DNA of 52,392 nt, from the NCBI GenBank assembly GCA_023433705.1, contig JAEYUC010000100.1:1-52392 (forward strand), given 5' to 3'. The DNA is from Pseudomonadota bacterium. GTDB lineage: Bacteria; Pseudomonadota; Gammaproteobacteria; Steroidobacterales; Steroidobacteraceae. The translations under genes were made by a program, and so were the position numbers. Of this stretch, positions 42,027-50,353 are shown one piece after another. The notes under the pieces were generated by a model. It was not told where the DNA came from. It searched no databases and saw only the letters and a list, made by a program, of their open reading frames with translations. The first letter of the stretch is position 1; the number at the start of each line of letters is the position of its first letter.

Positions 42027-43333
42027 GATTTCTTCCCCGCCAGTGCGTCGAGTCGCACGCGCACCGCGTTGCCGTGCGCATCCAGACCTTCGAGTTGCGA
42101 AATCGCGATGGCCGTGGGGCCGAGATCGCGCAGACCGTCCGCGCTCAATTCCTGCACGGTGATCCGCTTCTGGAAGTCCGCGAGCGACACGCCGCTGTAA
42201 CTGCGCGCATAACCATAAGTAGGCAATACGTGGTTCGTACCCGAGCAGTAGTCGCCCATCGATTCCGGCGACCATTCGCCAACGAAAACAGAGCCCGCGC
42301 TTTCGACGCGCGGCAGCAACGCGCGCGCGTCGCGCGTCTGGATGATGAGGTGTTCGGGCGCGTACTCGTTGGACACGGCCATCGCCGTGTCGATGTCGGG
42401 CACGACGATGACGCGGCTGTGGCGCATCGATTCGTCGACGATGTGTTCGCGGGTCAGTTTGTGCGCCTGCGCGGCCGCCTCGACGATGACGGCGCGCGCG
42501 AGCGCGGCGGACGTCGTGACGAGGATGACCTGCGCGATCGTGTCGTGCTCGGCCTGCGCGAGCAGGTCCGCGGCGACGAACTTCGGATTCGCGGACTCGT
42601 CGGCGATGACGAGAACTTCCGAGGGGCCGGCCGGCAGGTCGATCGCGGCGCCCGCGGGATCCGCGGCGACCAGCTGTTTGGCCATCGTCACCCACGCGCT
42701 GCCCGGACCGAAGATCTTGTCGACTTTCCTGACCGACTCCGTGCCGAACGCGAACGCGGCGACGGCCTGCGCGCCGCCCATCTTGTAGACGGTTTCGACG
42801 CCACACAGCTCGGCCGCCAGCAGGACCGAAGCGTGCACCTTGCCGTCCGCGTTGGGCGAACACGCGATCGCGCGCAACGGGCAGCCGGCGACGCGCGCCG
42901 GCGCCGCGAGCATGATCGCGGTGGAGGGCAGCGGGGCGGAACCGGCCGGCACGTACAGGCCCACGCTGCGAATCGGACGCACGATCCGCTCGCAGACGAC
43001 GCCGGGCATGGTCTCGACGGACAGCGGCTGCGCCTGCTGTGCTTCGTGAAACTGCGTGACGTTAGCCACCGCGCGTTCGAGCGCGGCGATCTGCGCACCG
43101 GTGAGACTGGCGCGCGCCTCCGCGAATTCGGCCGGACCCACGCGCAGGTCATCGAGCGTGGTGCCGCTGAATTTCTGCATGTAGCGGCGCAACGCGGCGT
43201 CACCCTCGGCCCGAACCGCGGCGACGATCTCCGCGACGTCGCGTTGCACGTCCGCGCGCGACTCCGCCGCCGGGCGCGAGAGCGCGGCGCGGCGTTGTTC
43301 GGCGGAAGCGGTTTTCCAGTCGATGAGCTGCAT
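42023..43333 (-). CDS. hisD: Histidinol dehydrogenase
   Basis: A 436-residue zinc and NAD enzyme for the last two oxidations of histidine synthesis. It has YVPAGSAPLPSTAIM, GGAQAVAAFAFGTESV, GPSEVLVIADESANPKFVA, DLLAQAEHD and the late AEHLIIQ-like EYAPEHLIIQ and GTNHVLPTYGYARSYSG blocks. ATG 43333 lies 2 nt after the hisG stop. In-frame upstream codons to 43612 overlap hisG and are not used. Confidence 0.96.
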   Translation of the reverse strand: MQLIDWKTASAEQRRAALSRPAAESRADVQRDVAEIVAAVRAEGDAALRRYMQKFSGTTLDDLRVGPAEFAEARASLTGAQIAALERAVANVTQFHEAQQAQPLSVETMPGVVCERIVRPIRSVGLYVPAGSAPLPSTAIMLAAPARVAGCPLRAIACSPNADGKVHASVLLAAELCGVETVYKMGGAQAVAAFAFGTESVRKVDKIFGPGSAWVTMAKQLVAADPAGAAIDLPAGPSEVLVIADESANPKFVAADLLAQAEHDTIAQVILVTTSAALARAVIVEAAAQAHKLTREHIVDESMRHSRVIVVPDIDTAMAVSNEYAPEHLIIQTRDARALLPRVESAGSVFVGEWSPESMGDYCSGTNHVLPTYGYARSYSGVSLADFQKRITVQELSADGLRDLGPTAIAISQLEGLDAHGNAVRVRLDALAGKKS

Positions 43334-43335
43334 CT

Positions 43336-44265
43336 TCAGGCCAGCATCTTTTCCACGGGCAGGACGAGCAGGGCGCTCGCACCCGCCTTCTTGAGGCTCT
43401 CGAGCGTTTCCCAGAACACATTCTCGCGGCACACGGCGTGGATCGCGACCTTGTCCTGCGATCCCTCGAGCGGAATGATCGTCGGCGACTCGCTGCCGGG
43501 CAGCAGCCGTCGGATTTCCGGCAGCGCCGAACGCGGCGCGTGCAGCATGATGTACTTGCTCTCGCGTACCTGCTGGACGCCGTCGATGCGCAACAGCAGG
43601 CGATCGACCCACTCCTGCTTCTCGGGCGACAGGGCGATCGGCGTGCGGATCAGCAGCGCCTGGCTTTCGAGCACGGTCTCCACCTCGCGCAGGTGATTGG
43701 CCTGCAGTGTCGAGCCGGTCGACACGAGATCGCAGATGAGGTCCGCGCGACCGAGGCGCGGCGCGATCTCGACCGCGCCCGACAGCGTCACGATGTCGGC
43801 GGTCACGTTGCGCTCGCGCAGGTAACGCTCGAGCGTGAACGGGTAGGTAGTCGCGATGCGCTTGCCGTCGAGCGAACGCGGGCCTTCGTAGCTGAATCCT
43901 TCGGGGATGGCGAGCGAGAGCCGGCAGCGGCCGTATTCGAGCGTGCGCACCTCGGTGAAGTTCGCCGTGTGTCCGCGCGACTGCAATTCGAGGCGCTTCT
44001 CTTCGAGCACGTTGCGGCCGACGAGTCCGAGATCGCAGACGTCTTCCTGCACGAGATCCGGGATGTCGTCGTCGCGCACGAACAGCACGTCGAGCGGCAT
44101 GTTCTCGCCGAAGCCCATGAGCTGGTCGCGGCCGCGCGAAAGTTTGAGGCCGCAGTTCTTGAGCAGCTCCAGCGACGGGTCGGTGAGGCGCCCCGACTTC
44201 TGGATGGCGAGCTTGAGGCGCTGGCCTGCGTCTTTGCTTGAAGAGTCGTTGAGTGAAGGTGTCAT
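43336..44265 (-). CDS. hisG: ATP phosphoribosyltransferase (long form)
   Basis: A 309-residue first enzyme of histidine synthesis, of the long type with a C-terminal ACT-like domain for histidine feedback. LKLAIQKSGRLTDPS at the N-terminus, VRDDDIPDLVQEDVCDLGLVG, and DLICDLVSTGSTLQANHL (PRPP loop) are clear. ATG 44265 is chosen by similarity to E. coli HisG (299 aa); the ribosome site is weak. It starts 59 nt after yerC. I see no His-rich leader peptide, so control is probably not by his attenuation. Confidence 0.95.
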   Translation of the reverse strand: MTPSLNDSSSKDAGQRLKLAIQKSGRLTDPSLELLKNCGLKLSRGRDQLMGFGENMPLDVLFVRDDDIPDLVQEDVCDLGLVGRNVLEEKRLELQSRGHTANFTEVRTLEYGRCRLSLAIPEGFSYEGPRSLDGKRIATTYPFTLERYLRERNVTADIVTLSGAVEIAPRLGRADLICDLVSTGSTLQANHLREVETVLESQALLIRTPIALSPEKQEWVDRLLLRIDGVQQVRESKYIMLHAPRSALPEIRRLLPGSESPTIIPLEGSQDKVAIHAVCRENVFWETLESLKKAGASALLVLPVEKMLA

Positions 44266-44324
44266 GAGATCGGATCGGGCGTTGCGAATGAGGGATATCC
44301 GGGCGCGGGCCCGGGCAAGGAGGA

Positions 44325-44636
44325 TCAGGCGTGGCGATGCTGCCGCGACACGACCAGCGAGTAACCGCCGTTCCCGTCCTGGAGGCAGCGGGCGACCCGG
44401 CCGATGGTCGTGACGCTCACACCCGTAAGGCGGTGAATCTCGCGGTACGGCAGGCCCTTCTGCAGCCATTCGACCACGGCCCAGCGGTCCGCGAGGGCCT
44501 GCAGTTCGGCCGGCGTGCACAGGTCACGGAAGAACGCACGGCATTCGTCGACCGATTTCAGGGTCAACATGGCGGCGAACAGGTTGCGTTCGGAGAGCGC
44601 TTCCTGCCGGGCGGTGATGTTGCGGTGCTGTTTCAA
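44325..44636 (-). CDS. YerC/YecD-family TrpR-like regulator
   Basis: A 103-residue DNA-binding protein of the TrpR-related YerC group: LTLKSVDECRAFFRDLCTPAEL, then ADRWAVVEWLQKGLPYREIHRLTGVS with helix-turn-helix continuing TTIGRVARCL. It starts with TTG (44636) with GGAA before it; an internal ATG at MLTLKSV is an alternative. As first gene before hisG, and with an 18-bp palindrome 36 nt upstream, it is the probable transcriptional regulator of the his operon. The family call is firm; the role is inferred. Confidence 0.87.
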   Translation of the reverse strand: MKQHRNITARQEALSERNLFAAMLTLKSVDECRAFFRDLCTPAELQALADRWAVVEWLQKGLPYREIHRLTGVSVTTIGRVARCLQDGNGGYSLVVSRQHRHA

Positions 44637-44671
44637 GCCAGTTCCATCGAATCGATTGCCACTGAATTAAT

Positions 44672-44689
44672 GTATTAACGCGTTAATAC
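44672..44689. promoter_or_regulatory. 18-bp perfect palindrome upstream of yerC (candidate operator)
   Basis: GTATTAACGCGTTAATAC is a perfect palindrome in an AT-rich patch, 36-53 nt upstream of the yerC start, where the core promoter should lie. The E. coli TrpR operator is an 18-bp palindrome of the same outer form, GTACTAGTTAACTAGTAC. A YerC/TrpR-type protein binding here to regulate its own his operon is a natural reading. Further TTAAT copies lie at 44666-44671. Confidence 0.65.
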
Positions 44690-44736
44690 GGTGGCGCATT
44701 TGACACGAGCCGTGGCACAAAAGCAAGGCCGGATGC

Positions 44737-44766
44737 TTGCGCGCGTGATGTACGGCCCCGTAGAAT
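44737..44766 (+). promoter_or_regulatory. Candidate promoter for the SAM riboswitch and metX
   Basis: TTGCGC (44737-44742), an 18-bp spacer and TAGAAT (44761-44766, 5 of 6 to the -10 consensus) would start transcription near 44773, just before the riboswitch P1 stem at 44775. The -35 match is weak (3 of 6). Confidence 0.45.
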
Positions 44767-44774
44767 TCGCGCCA

Positions 44775-44880
44775 CTCATCGAGACCGGCTGAGGGATGGG
44801 CCCGAAGACGCCGGGGCAACCGCCGCACAAGCGGAAAGGTGCCAACTCCTGCGGAATCCTTACAGGTTCCGGCAGATGAG
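44775..44880 (+). promoter_or_regulatory. SAM-I (S-box) riboswitch upstream of metX
   Basis: P1 is closed by CTCATC (44775-44780) and GATGAG (44875-44880). Within it are the conserved S-box blocks GCTGAGGGATGGGCCC, then GCCGGGGCAACC, AAGGTGCCAACTCCTGC and the closing TTCCGGCA. It should bind S-adenosylmethionine and repress metX-metB. No T-run terminator follows. Instead GCTCC (44933-44937) can pair with GGAGC (44959-44963), which is the metX ribosome site, pointing to translational control. S-box riboswitches are best known in Firmicutes but are documented in some Proteobacteria. Confidence 0.93.
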
Positions 44881-44968
44881 CAGCCTCAGCACCCGAACCC
44901 CGGGGGCGAGGTGCCGCGCATCCCGCGCGGCCGCTCCGCGAGTGCCCGATGAGTGGTTGGAGCATTCG

Positions 44969-46006
44969 GTGAGCAACGACAACAAGCAACTCAGTGACGG
45001 TCTGACCGGTATCGGCGCGGATGGATCTGGAATCCAGATCCGGGAAGGCGTCCTTGCGGTCCCAGGCGAGCTCAAGCTGCATTTTGGCGGAAGCCTCGAA
45101 TCCGTATCGATCGCCTGGCGCATCGCGGGTCCCGCGGCCGCGCCCGTGGTCGTGGCGCTCGGCGGCATTTCGGCGTCGCGCCGTGTCTGGATTCCCGACG
45201 AACCGCGCGGTGGCTGGTGGCACGAGGTGGTGGGCCCGGGCCTCGCGCTCGATCCGCAGCGCTTTCGCATCCTGAGCTTCGACTACCTGGGCGCCAGCGC
45301 CGATTCCACCGGCCCGCGCGACGGCGCACCGTTTCCGAGCATCTCGGCCTACGACCAGGCCGAACTACTGCTGCGGCTCATCAACCATCTCGGCATCGCG
45401 TCGTTACGCGCCATTGCGGGCGCTTCGTATGGCGGCATGGTCGCGCTCGCGTTCGGCGAGAGGTATCCGGACCGCGTCGCGCGTCTCATCGTGATCAGCG
45501 CGGCCGATCGTGCGCACCCGATGGCGAGCGCGTGGCGCGTGGTGCAGCGGCGCATCGTCAGGTTCGGGATCGAGTCGGGCAACCCGGCGCAGGGTCTCGA
45601 GCTCGCGCGGGCGCTGGCGATGGCGACGTACCGCAGTCCGGAGGAGTTCGCGGCGCGCTTCGCGGGCGCCGCGCGCCGCGTCGACGGGCGCTTCGAGCTG
45701 CCGGTCGAGGAGTACCTGTTCGCGCGGGGCGCGGAATACGCACAGCGTTACCGGCCCGACTCCTTCGTCTGCCTGTCCGAATCGATCGACCTGCACCGCG
45801 TCGATGCGGCGCGCATCTTCGCGCCGGTCACCGCGGTCGCGGTGCGCGAGGACCAGCTCGTGCCCCTCGCCGACATGCGCGCGATGGTCGCCCGGCTGCC
45901 GAACGCCGAGCTGCACGAGATCTCCTCGGTCTACGGACACGACGCCTTTCTCAAGGAGAACCGGCGCCTGGCGCCCATCTTCTCGAACGTATTGTCGCCA
46001 GCGTAA
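44969..46006 (+). CDS. metX: Homoserine O-acyltransferase, MetX type
   Basis: A 345-residue alpha/beta-hydrolase-fold enzyme acylating homoserine for methionine synthesis. The family blocks are VVVALGGISASRRVWI, SFDYLGASADSTGP, the nucleophile elbow GASYGGMVALAFGE, and VYGHDAFLKE with the catalytic His-Asp. In Xanthomonas relatives MetX-like enzymes can use succinyl-CoA, so acetyl versus succinyl donor is open. The frame reaches ATG 44876, but that ATG lies in the riboswitch P1 stem; GTG 44969 with GGAG 6 nt before it is preferred. metB follows 66 nt later. Confidence 0.9.
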   Translation: MSNDNKQLSDGLTGIGADGSGIQIREGVLAVPGELKLHFGGSLESVSIAWRIAGPAAAPVVVALGGISASRRVWIPDEPRGGWWHEVVGPGLALDPQRFRILSFDYLGASADSTGPRDGAPFPSISAYDQAELLLRLINHLGIASLRAIAGASYGGMVALAFGERYPDRVARLIVISAADRAHPMASAWRVVQRRIVRFGIESGNPAQGLELARALAMATYRSPEEFAARFAGAARRVDGRFELPVEEYLFARGAEYAQRYRPDSFVCLSESIDLHRVDAARIFAPVTAVAVREDQLVPLADMRAMVARLPNAELHEISSVYGHDAFLKENRRLAPIFSNVLSPA

Positions 46007-46072
46007 TCTGGCGTGCCTGACTAACTAACCAACGAACGAACGAACCCCCAAGAACGAGACAGGAACCGACGG

Positions 46073-47230
46073 ATGACGACCTCGCTGACCCAGGACACCC
46101 GCGCCGTGCGCGCGGGCCTCGAAAATTGTGACGTGACCGGCGCCGTGGTGCCGCCGCTGCACCTGTCGTCCACCTACGCATTCCGGGCTTTCGGCGACAA
46201 GCGCAAGTACGACTACAGCCGCTCGGGAAATCCGACGCGCGATCTGCTGGCCGAGGCGCTCGCGGATCTCGAAGGTGGCGTCGGCGCGGTCATCACGGGC
46301 TCGGGCATGGGCGCGATCACGCTCGTCGGCCACCTGCTGCCGGTCGGTGCACGCGTCGTCGTGCCGCACGACTGCTACGGCGGCACGTTCCGACTGTTCA
46401 CGGCCTGGAACAAGCGCAAGGAGCTCGCCGTCGATTTCGTCGACTTCAACGATGCCGCCGCCGTCAACGCGGCGCTGTCGAAGCCGGCGGCCATGGTGTG
46501 GATCGAAACGCCCAGCAATCCGCTGCTGCGCATCACCGACGTCGCCGACATCGCGCGCCGCGGACATGCGATCGGCGCGCTCGTGGTCGCGGACAACACG
46601 TTCCTGTCGCCGGGCTGGCAGAAGCCCATCGCGCTCGGCGCGGACATCGTGGTCCATTCGACGACCAAGTACATCAACGGCCACAGCGACGTGGTCGGCG
46701 GCGCGGTCATCGCGGCCAAGCCGGAGGTTTCCGAGCAACTCGCGTGGTGGGGCAATTGCCTCGGGCTCACAGGTTCGCCGTTCGACAGCTTCCTCACCTT
46801 GCGTGGATTGCGCACGCTGCACGTGCGCCTGCGGGAGCACGGCAAGAATGCGCAGGCCGTGGCCGAATTCCTCGCGAAGCAGCCGCTGGTGAAGAAGGTG
46901 TATTACCCCGGTCTCGCTTCGCATCCGGGCCACGAGATCGCCAAGCGGCAGCAGACGGGATTCGGCGCGATCGTCACGCTCGAAGTCGAAGGCGGCATCG
47001 AAGGCGCACGTCGATTCTCCGAGGCGCTCGAATTGTTCTCACTGGCCGAATCGCTCGGCGGCGTCGAAAGCCTCGTCGCTCATCCCGCGACCATGACTCA
47101 CGCCGCCATGGCGCCCGAGGCACGCGCCGCGGCCGGCCTCGTCGACGGACTGCTGCGCCTGTCGATCGGCATCGAGGCGACCGAGGATCTGATGCGCGAC
47201 CTGTCGAACGGCGTGAAGTCGTTGCGCTGA
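46073..47230 (+). CDS. metB: Cystathionine gamma-synthase / O-acylhomoserine lyase
   Basis: A 385-residue PLP enzyme of the Cys/Met metabolism family, joining acylhomoserine to cysteine or sulfide. It has YDYSRSGNPTRDLLAEALADLEGG, VPHDCYGGTFRLF, WIETPSNPLLRITD, VADNTFLSPGWQKP, the PLP lysine in STTKYINGHSDVVGG, and SLGGVESLVAHPATMTHA. It is downstream of metX under the same riboswitch, with the ribosome site AGGAACCG. The 66-nt gap contains a tetranucleotide run (AACG repeats near 46030-46045). Confidence 0.92.
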   Translation: MTTSLTQDTRAVRAGLENCDVTGAVVPPLHLSSTYAFRAFGDKRKYDYSRSGNPTRDLLAEALADLEGGVGAVITGSGMGAITLVGHLLPVGARVVVPHDCYGGTFRLFTAWNKRKELAVDFVDFNDAAAVNAALSKPAAMVWIETPSNPLLRITDVADIARRGHAIGALVVADNTFLSPGWQKPIALGADIVVHSTTKYINGHSDVVGGAVIAAKPEVSEQLAWWGNCLGLTGSPFDSFLTLRGLRTLHVRLREHGKNAQAVAEFLAKQPLVKKVYYPGLASHPGHEIAKRQQTGFGAIVTLEVEGGIEGARRFSEALELFSLAESLGGVESLVAHPATMTHAAMAPEARAAAGLVDGLLRLSIGIEATEDLMRDLSNGVKSLR

Positions 47231-47235
47231 CCGGA

Positions 47236-48138
47236 TCAATCCGCGATCTCGCCGCAGGTGGCGTTGAGCACGGCCGCGGTCAAGGCGCTGGCCCGATCCG
47301 ACGCCGCGAAAACGGCCGCGTCGGCGATTTCGGCCATCTTCGGCATCCGGCGCAGCATGGTCTTCTCGGCGATTCGCGACTCGAAGACTTCGCGGCTCAC
47401 TCCCGCGACCTTGGCATGTTCCGCGATCGCGGCGGCAACTCCGGGTGCATCCGACGATCCGGCCGAGCGTAGCGTCACGAGTCGCACGCCCGTGGGTCCG
47501 AGCTCCACGGCGAGCTGGCGCCATAGACCTTCGATGGCGGCGCAGGCAACGCCGAATCCGCCGCTCGCCACGTAGGGCTTGCGTGCGACTTGCGCGGTGA
47601 GCGCGAGAATCACGCCGCCGCCGCGTTTTTCCATGTGGCGCGCGGCCGCGGTGGCCGTGATGAATTGCGTGCGCATCGCATTCGCGATCGGCTCCTGGAA
47701 TGACTCGAGCGTCATGCCGGTGAGCGGCTGGCCCTGGTTGCCGCCGATGCCGATGAGATTGAAGGATATGTCGATGCCGCCGGCATCGGCGACGATCGTT
47801 TCGAGATGCTTTTCGACCGCGGCAGGATCCATCGCGTCGACCACCGTCGCGGTGGCCGAGGCGCCGTCGCGCGTCAGCCCGGATGCCAGTGCATCGAGGG
47901 TGGCGCGTGTGCGGCCGGCCAGGAACACGCGCGCCCCCTCGTGCGCGAACGCGCGTGAGATCGCGCTACCCATCGAACCCGCCGCGCCGTACACCACGGC
48001 CACCTTGCCCTGAAGCAATCCGTCTCGCGGTGCCGGGTTCGTGCCTTCCGCACCGCGTGCAGACAACGGCAGGGCCGCCGCGGCGCCGCCCGCGAGGAAT
48101 CCTCGCCTCGAAGCAGTGTTTTCCACGGTGCCGCTCAC
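47236..48138 (-). CDS. Tat-exported short-chain dehydrogenase/reductase
   Basis: A 300-residue SDR with an unusual N-terminal Tat signal, TASRRGFLAGGAAAALPL (twin arginines near 11-12). The Rossmann motif is GAAGSMGSAISRAF, followed by NLIGIGGNQG. The usual active-site YxxxK is not obvious (the region reads VASGGFGVACAAIEG), so catalysis may be lost or altered. GTG 48138 overlaps the stop of the DUF899 gene (GTGA), so the two are coupled. It is convergent with metB, 5 nt apart. Confidence 0.82.
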   Translation of the reverse strand: MSGTVENTASRRGFLAGGAAAALPLSARGAEGTNPAPRDGLLQGKVAVVYGAAGSMGSAISRAFAHEGARVFLAGRTRATLDALASGLTRDGASATATVVDAMDPAAVEKHLETIVADAGGIDISFNLIGIGGNQGQPLTGMTLESFQEPIANAMRTQFITATAAARHMEKRGGGVILALTAQVARKPYVASGGFGVACAAIEGLWRQLAVELGPTGVRLVTLRSAGSSDAPGVAAAIAEHAKVAGVSREVFESRIAEKTMLRRMPKMAEIADAAVFAASDRASALTAAVLNATCGEIAD

Positions 48139-48893
48139 ATGCAGCAGGACACGGGTGGCGTGAAGCGGCCGTTCGGAGCCACTTCGCCGCCCTTGCCGTA
48201 CATGTCGTGCGGCCGGACCCAGTCGGTGAGCGAGTAGTAAGGTCCGTTCTCGTTGCGGCCCTTCGGCAGGACTTCGAGGATGCGGTAGATGGCCATGAAG
48301 TCCTCGCCGCCGCGCGCGTAGTTCGAGTACGTGTGGAAGATTTCGCCCGAGTCGTCGCGGTAGAACACGCTGTTGCCCGAGATGTCCTCGATGCCCGGAT
48401 CGCAGTGCGCGTAGTTGTAGTAAGCGCGGCCGGCGGCCATTTCTTCCGGCGTGAACGACACGCCGAAGTCGTAGTTGAAGTCCGATCCGAACGACGAGTA
48501 GAACGGGATGCGCCAGCCCATGCGTTCGCGCAATGAGTTCAGCTCGGGCATCGTCGCGCGCGCGACCGCGACGACCGACACGTCGTGGTTCTCCAGGTGT
48601 GTCAGCAGGCCTTCCATGCCGTCGATGCCGAGCGCGCAGCCCACGCATTGCAGTGGCTGATCCGGGCCCTGCATGACGTGCTGAACGAAGAGCTGGCTGC
48701 GGCCGCGAAACAAGTCCGCCAGCGTGACCCGGCCCTCGGCCGAATCGAATTCATACCGCTTGTCGATCCTGACCCAGGGCAGGGCGCGCCGCTTTTCAGC
48801 GAGCGCGTCGCGGCGCCGGGTGAATTCTTTTTCTTCCTGCAACAGTTGCTTGCGTTCGGCAATCCACTGGTCTCGGGTAACGACTCGATGCAT
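48135..48893 (-). CDS. DUF899 thioredoxin-like protein
   Basis: A 252-residue DUF899 protein: RDQWIAERKQLLQEEKEFTRRRD at the N-terminus (core LLQEEKEFTRRRD), PWVRIDKRYEFD, then LFVQHVMQGPDQPLQCVGCALG with a CxxC, FGSDFNYDFGVSF and DISGNSVFYRDDSGEIFHTYSNYARG. These are the standard family blocks of a thioredoxin-like fold with no proven function. It ends SCCM, adding two vicinal cysteines. ATG follows GGAGG. It is the first gene of a pair with the Tat SDR, both plausibly redox-related. Confidence 0.88.
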   Translation of the reverse strand: MHRVVTRDQWIAERKQLLQEEKEFTRRRDALAEKRRALPWVRIDKRYEFDSAEGRVTLADLFRGRSQLFVQHVMQGPDQPLQCVGCALGIDGMEGLLTHLENHDVSVVAVARATMPELNSLRERMGWRIPFYSSFGSDFNYDFGVSFTPEEMAAGRAYYNYAHCDPGIEDISGNSVFYRDDSGEIFHTYSNYARGGEDFMAIYRILEVLPKGRNENGPYYSLTDWVRPHDMYGKGGEVAPNGRFTPPVSCCM

Positions 48894-48986
48894 GGCGGCC
48901 TCCGATGGTGAAGGGATGCTCCATGGTCGAACGAGGGGAGCGTTTTTCGACGGCGGATTTGCGACAGAACGGGGTACAGTGCAGCC

Positions 48987-49250
48987 ATGAGACTGGAAAC
49001 GCCCGAGGGTGCCCTAGAACAAGTCGCGGTGTACCTCGATCCGATCTCGGTCGAGGCGCTGCGAGCACGCCTCCTGGCGGCAGGACTCTCGCCGGTGATT
49101 TACAACTCCACCAGCGACGCGGGAATCGTCGGATTGGCCGGTGTGCGGTTGCTGGTGCCGGAGTCCCAACTGGCCGAAGCGGAACGCATTCGTGATCAGC
49201 TCGAGGCCGGCGAGTTCGCCATCGACGAGGACTTCGACGTCGGGAGCTAG
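48987..49250 (+). CDS. DUF2007 family protein (putative signal-transducing protein)
   Basis: An 87-residue protein of the DUF2007 type: AVYLDPISVEALRARLLAAGLSP (core ISVEALRARLLAAG), YNSTSDAGIVGLAGVRLLVPESQ and the helix LAEAERIRDQLEAGEF. The fold is ferredoxin-like and resembles the PII-like putative signalling group. It is divergent from the DUF899 gene (93 nt) and convergent with leuB. Confidence 0.8.
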   Translation: MRLETPEGALEQVAVYLDPISVEALRARLLAAGLSPVIYNSTSDAGIVGLAGVRLLVPESQLAEAERIRDQLEAGEFAIDEDFDVGS

Positions 49251-49281
49251 CTCAGCCCCCAAGTCCTTCAGCCCAACTCCT

Positions 49282-50340
49282 TCAGGACAGGGCCGCCAGC
49301 ACGGCGTCGCCCATCTGCGAGGTGGTCAGGGCCGTGCGGCCCTTCTCGGCGATGTCCGCGGTACGTGCGCCGCCATCGATCGCGCGGCTCACGGCGGCCT
49401 CGACGGCCGTGGCCTCGGTTTCGAGTCCGAGCGAGTGCCTCAGCAGCAGTGCCACGCTCAGGATCGTGCCGATGGGGTTCGCGATTCCCTTGCCCGCGAT
49501 GTCGGGCGCCGAGCCGTGGATCGGCTCGTAAAGACCGCGACGCCCATCGCCGACGGAGGCGGAGGGCAATACACCGAGCGAACTCGCGAGCATCGCGCCT
49601 TCGTCGGTCAGGATGTCGCCGAACATGTTCTCGGTGAGCAACACGTCGAAGTCGCGCGGCCGCTTGATCAGGTGCATCGCCGCCGAGTCGACCAGCATGT
49701 GCTCGAGCGAGATGCCAGGGAATTCGGCCTTGATCACGCGCTCGGCGACTTCGCGCCACAGGCGCGAGGTTTCGAGCACGTTCGACTTGTCGATCGAGAC
49801 GATCTTCCTGCGCCGCGCCGCCGCGAGGCGGCCGGCCACGCGCGTGATGCGCTCGACTTCGGCGACGGAGTAGCTGCAGAGGTCGGTGGCGTGTGTTTCG
49901 GTGCGCGTCTTCTCGCCGAAGTAGATGCCGCCGGTCAGCTCGCGCACGAACACCAGGTCGACACCGTCGAGGATCTCCGGCTTGAGCACGGAAGAATCGC
50001 GCAGGGCGGGGTGTAGTTTGATCGGACGCAGGTTGGCGTAGACGCCAAGCTCGCGGCGGATGCGCAGCAGGCCCTGTTCGGGGCGCGCCTTCGCGGACGG
50101 ACCCCACTTGGGTCCCCCGATCGCGCCGAGCAACACGCCGTCGGCCGCAAGACATTCGTCGAGCGTCGCCTTCGGGAGCGGATCGCCCGTGAGGTCGATG
50201 GCCGCGCCGCCGAACGGCGCCGCATTCATCGTGAATTCGTGGTTGAACTTGCGCGCGATGCGTTCGAGTACGCGCGTGCCCTCGGCGACGACTTCGGGAC
50301 CGATGCCATCGCCCGCGATGACCGCAATTCTTGCTTTCAC
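49282..50340 (-). CDS. leuB: 3-isopropylmalate dehydrogenase
   Basis: A 352-residue NAD- and Mg-dependent enzyme of leucine synthesis. It has IAVIAGDGIGPEVVAEG, GAIGGPKWG, RELTGGIYFGEKTR, the catalytic YCS-like region CSYSVAEVERITRVAG, DSAAMHLIKRPRDFDVLLTENMFGDILTDE and HGSAPDIAGKGIANPIG. It is the last gene of leuC-leuD-leuB, starting 13 nt after leuD. Confidence 0.96.
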   Translation of the reverse strand: MKARIAVIAGDGIGPEVVAEGTRVLERIARKFNHEFTMNAAPFGGAAIDLTGDPLPKATLDECLAADGVLLGAIGGPKWGPSAKARPEQGLLRIRRELGVYANLRPIKLHPALRDSSVLKPEILDGVDLVFVRELTGGIYFGEKTRTETHATDLCSYSVAEVERITRVAGRLAAARRRKIVSIDKSNVLETSRLWREVAERVIKAEFPGISLEHMLVDSAAMHLIKRPRDFDVLLTENMFGDILTDEGAMLASSLGVLPSASVGDGRRGLYEPIHGSAPDIAGKGIANPIGTILSVALLLRHSLGLETEATAVEAAVSRAIDGGARTADIAEKGRTALTTSQMGDAVLAALS

Positions 50341-50353
50341 TGTCTTGCTCTTC

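Noticed and set aside
40981..42081. Extended N-terminus for hisB
   Set aside because: The in-frame upstream codons are hisC out of frame; GTG 40980 gives the normal 354-residue length.
42074..43696. 540-codon plus-strand frame over hisD and hisG
   Set aside because: Antisense to two certain biosynthetic genes.
44876..44968. ATG 44876 as the metX start
   Set aside because: It lies in the 3' strand of the riboswitch P1 helix and adds 31 non-family residues; GTG 44969 has its own ribosome site.
46018..46046. Tetranucleotide run (AACT/AACG repeats) before metB as a phase-variation tract
   Set aside because: Only about six short imperfect units and outside any coding start or promoter element; too short to propose slippage control.
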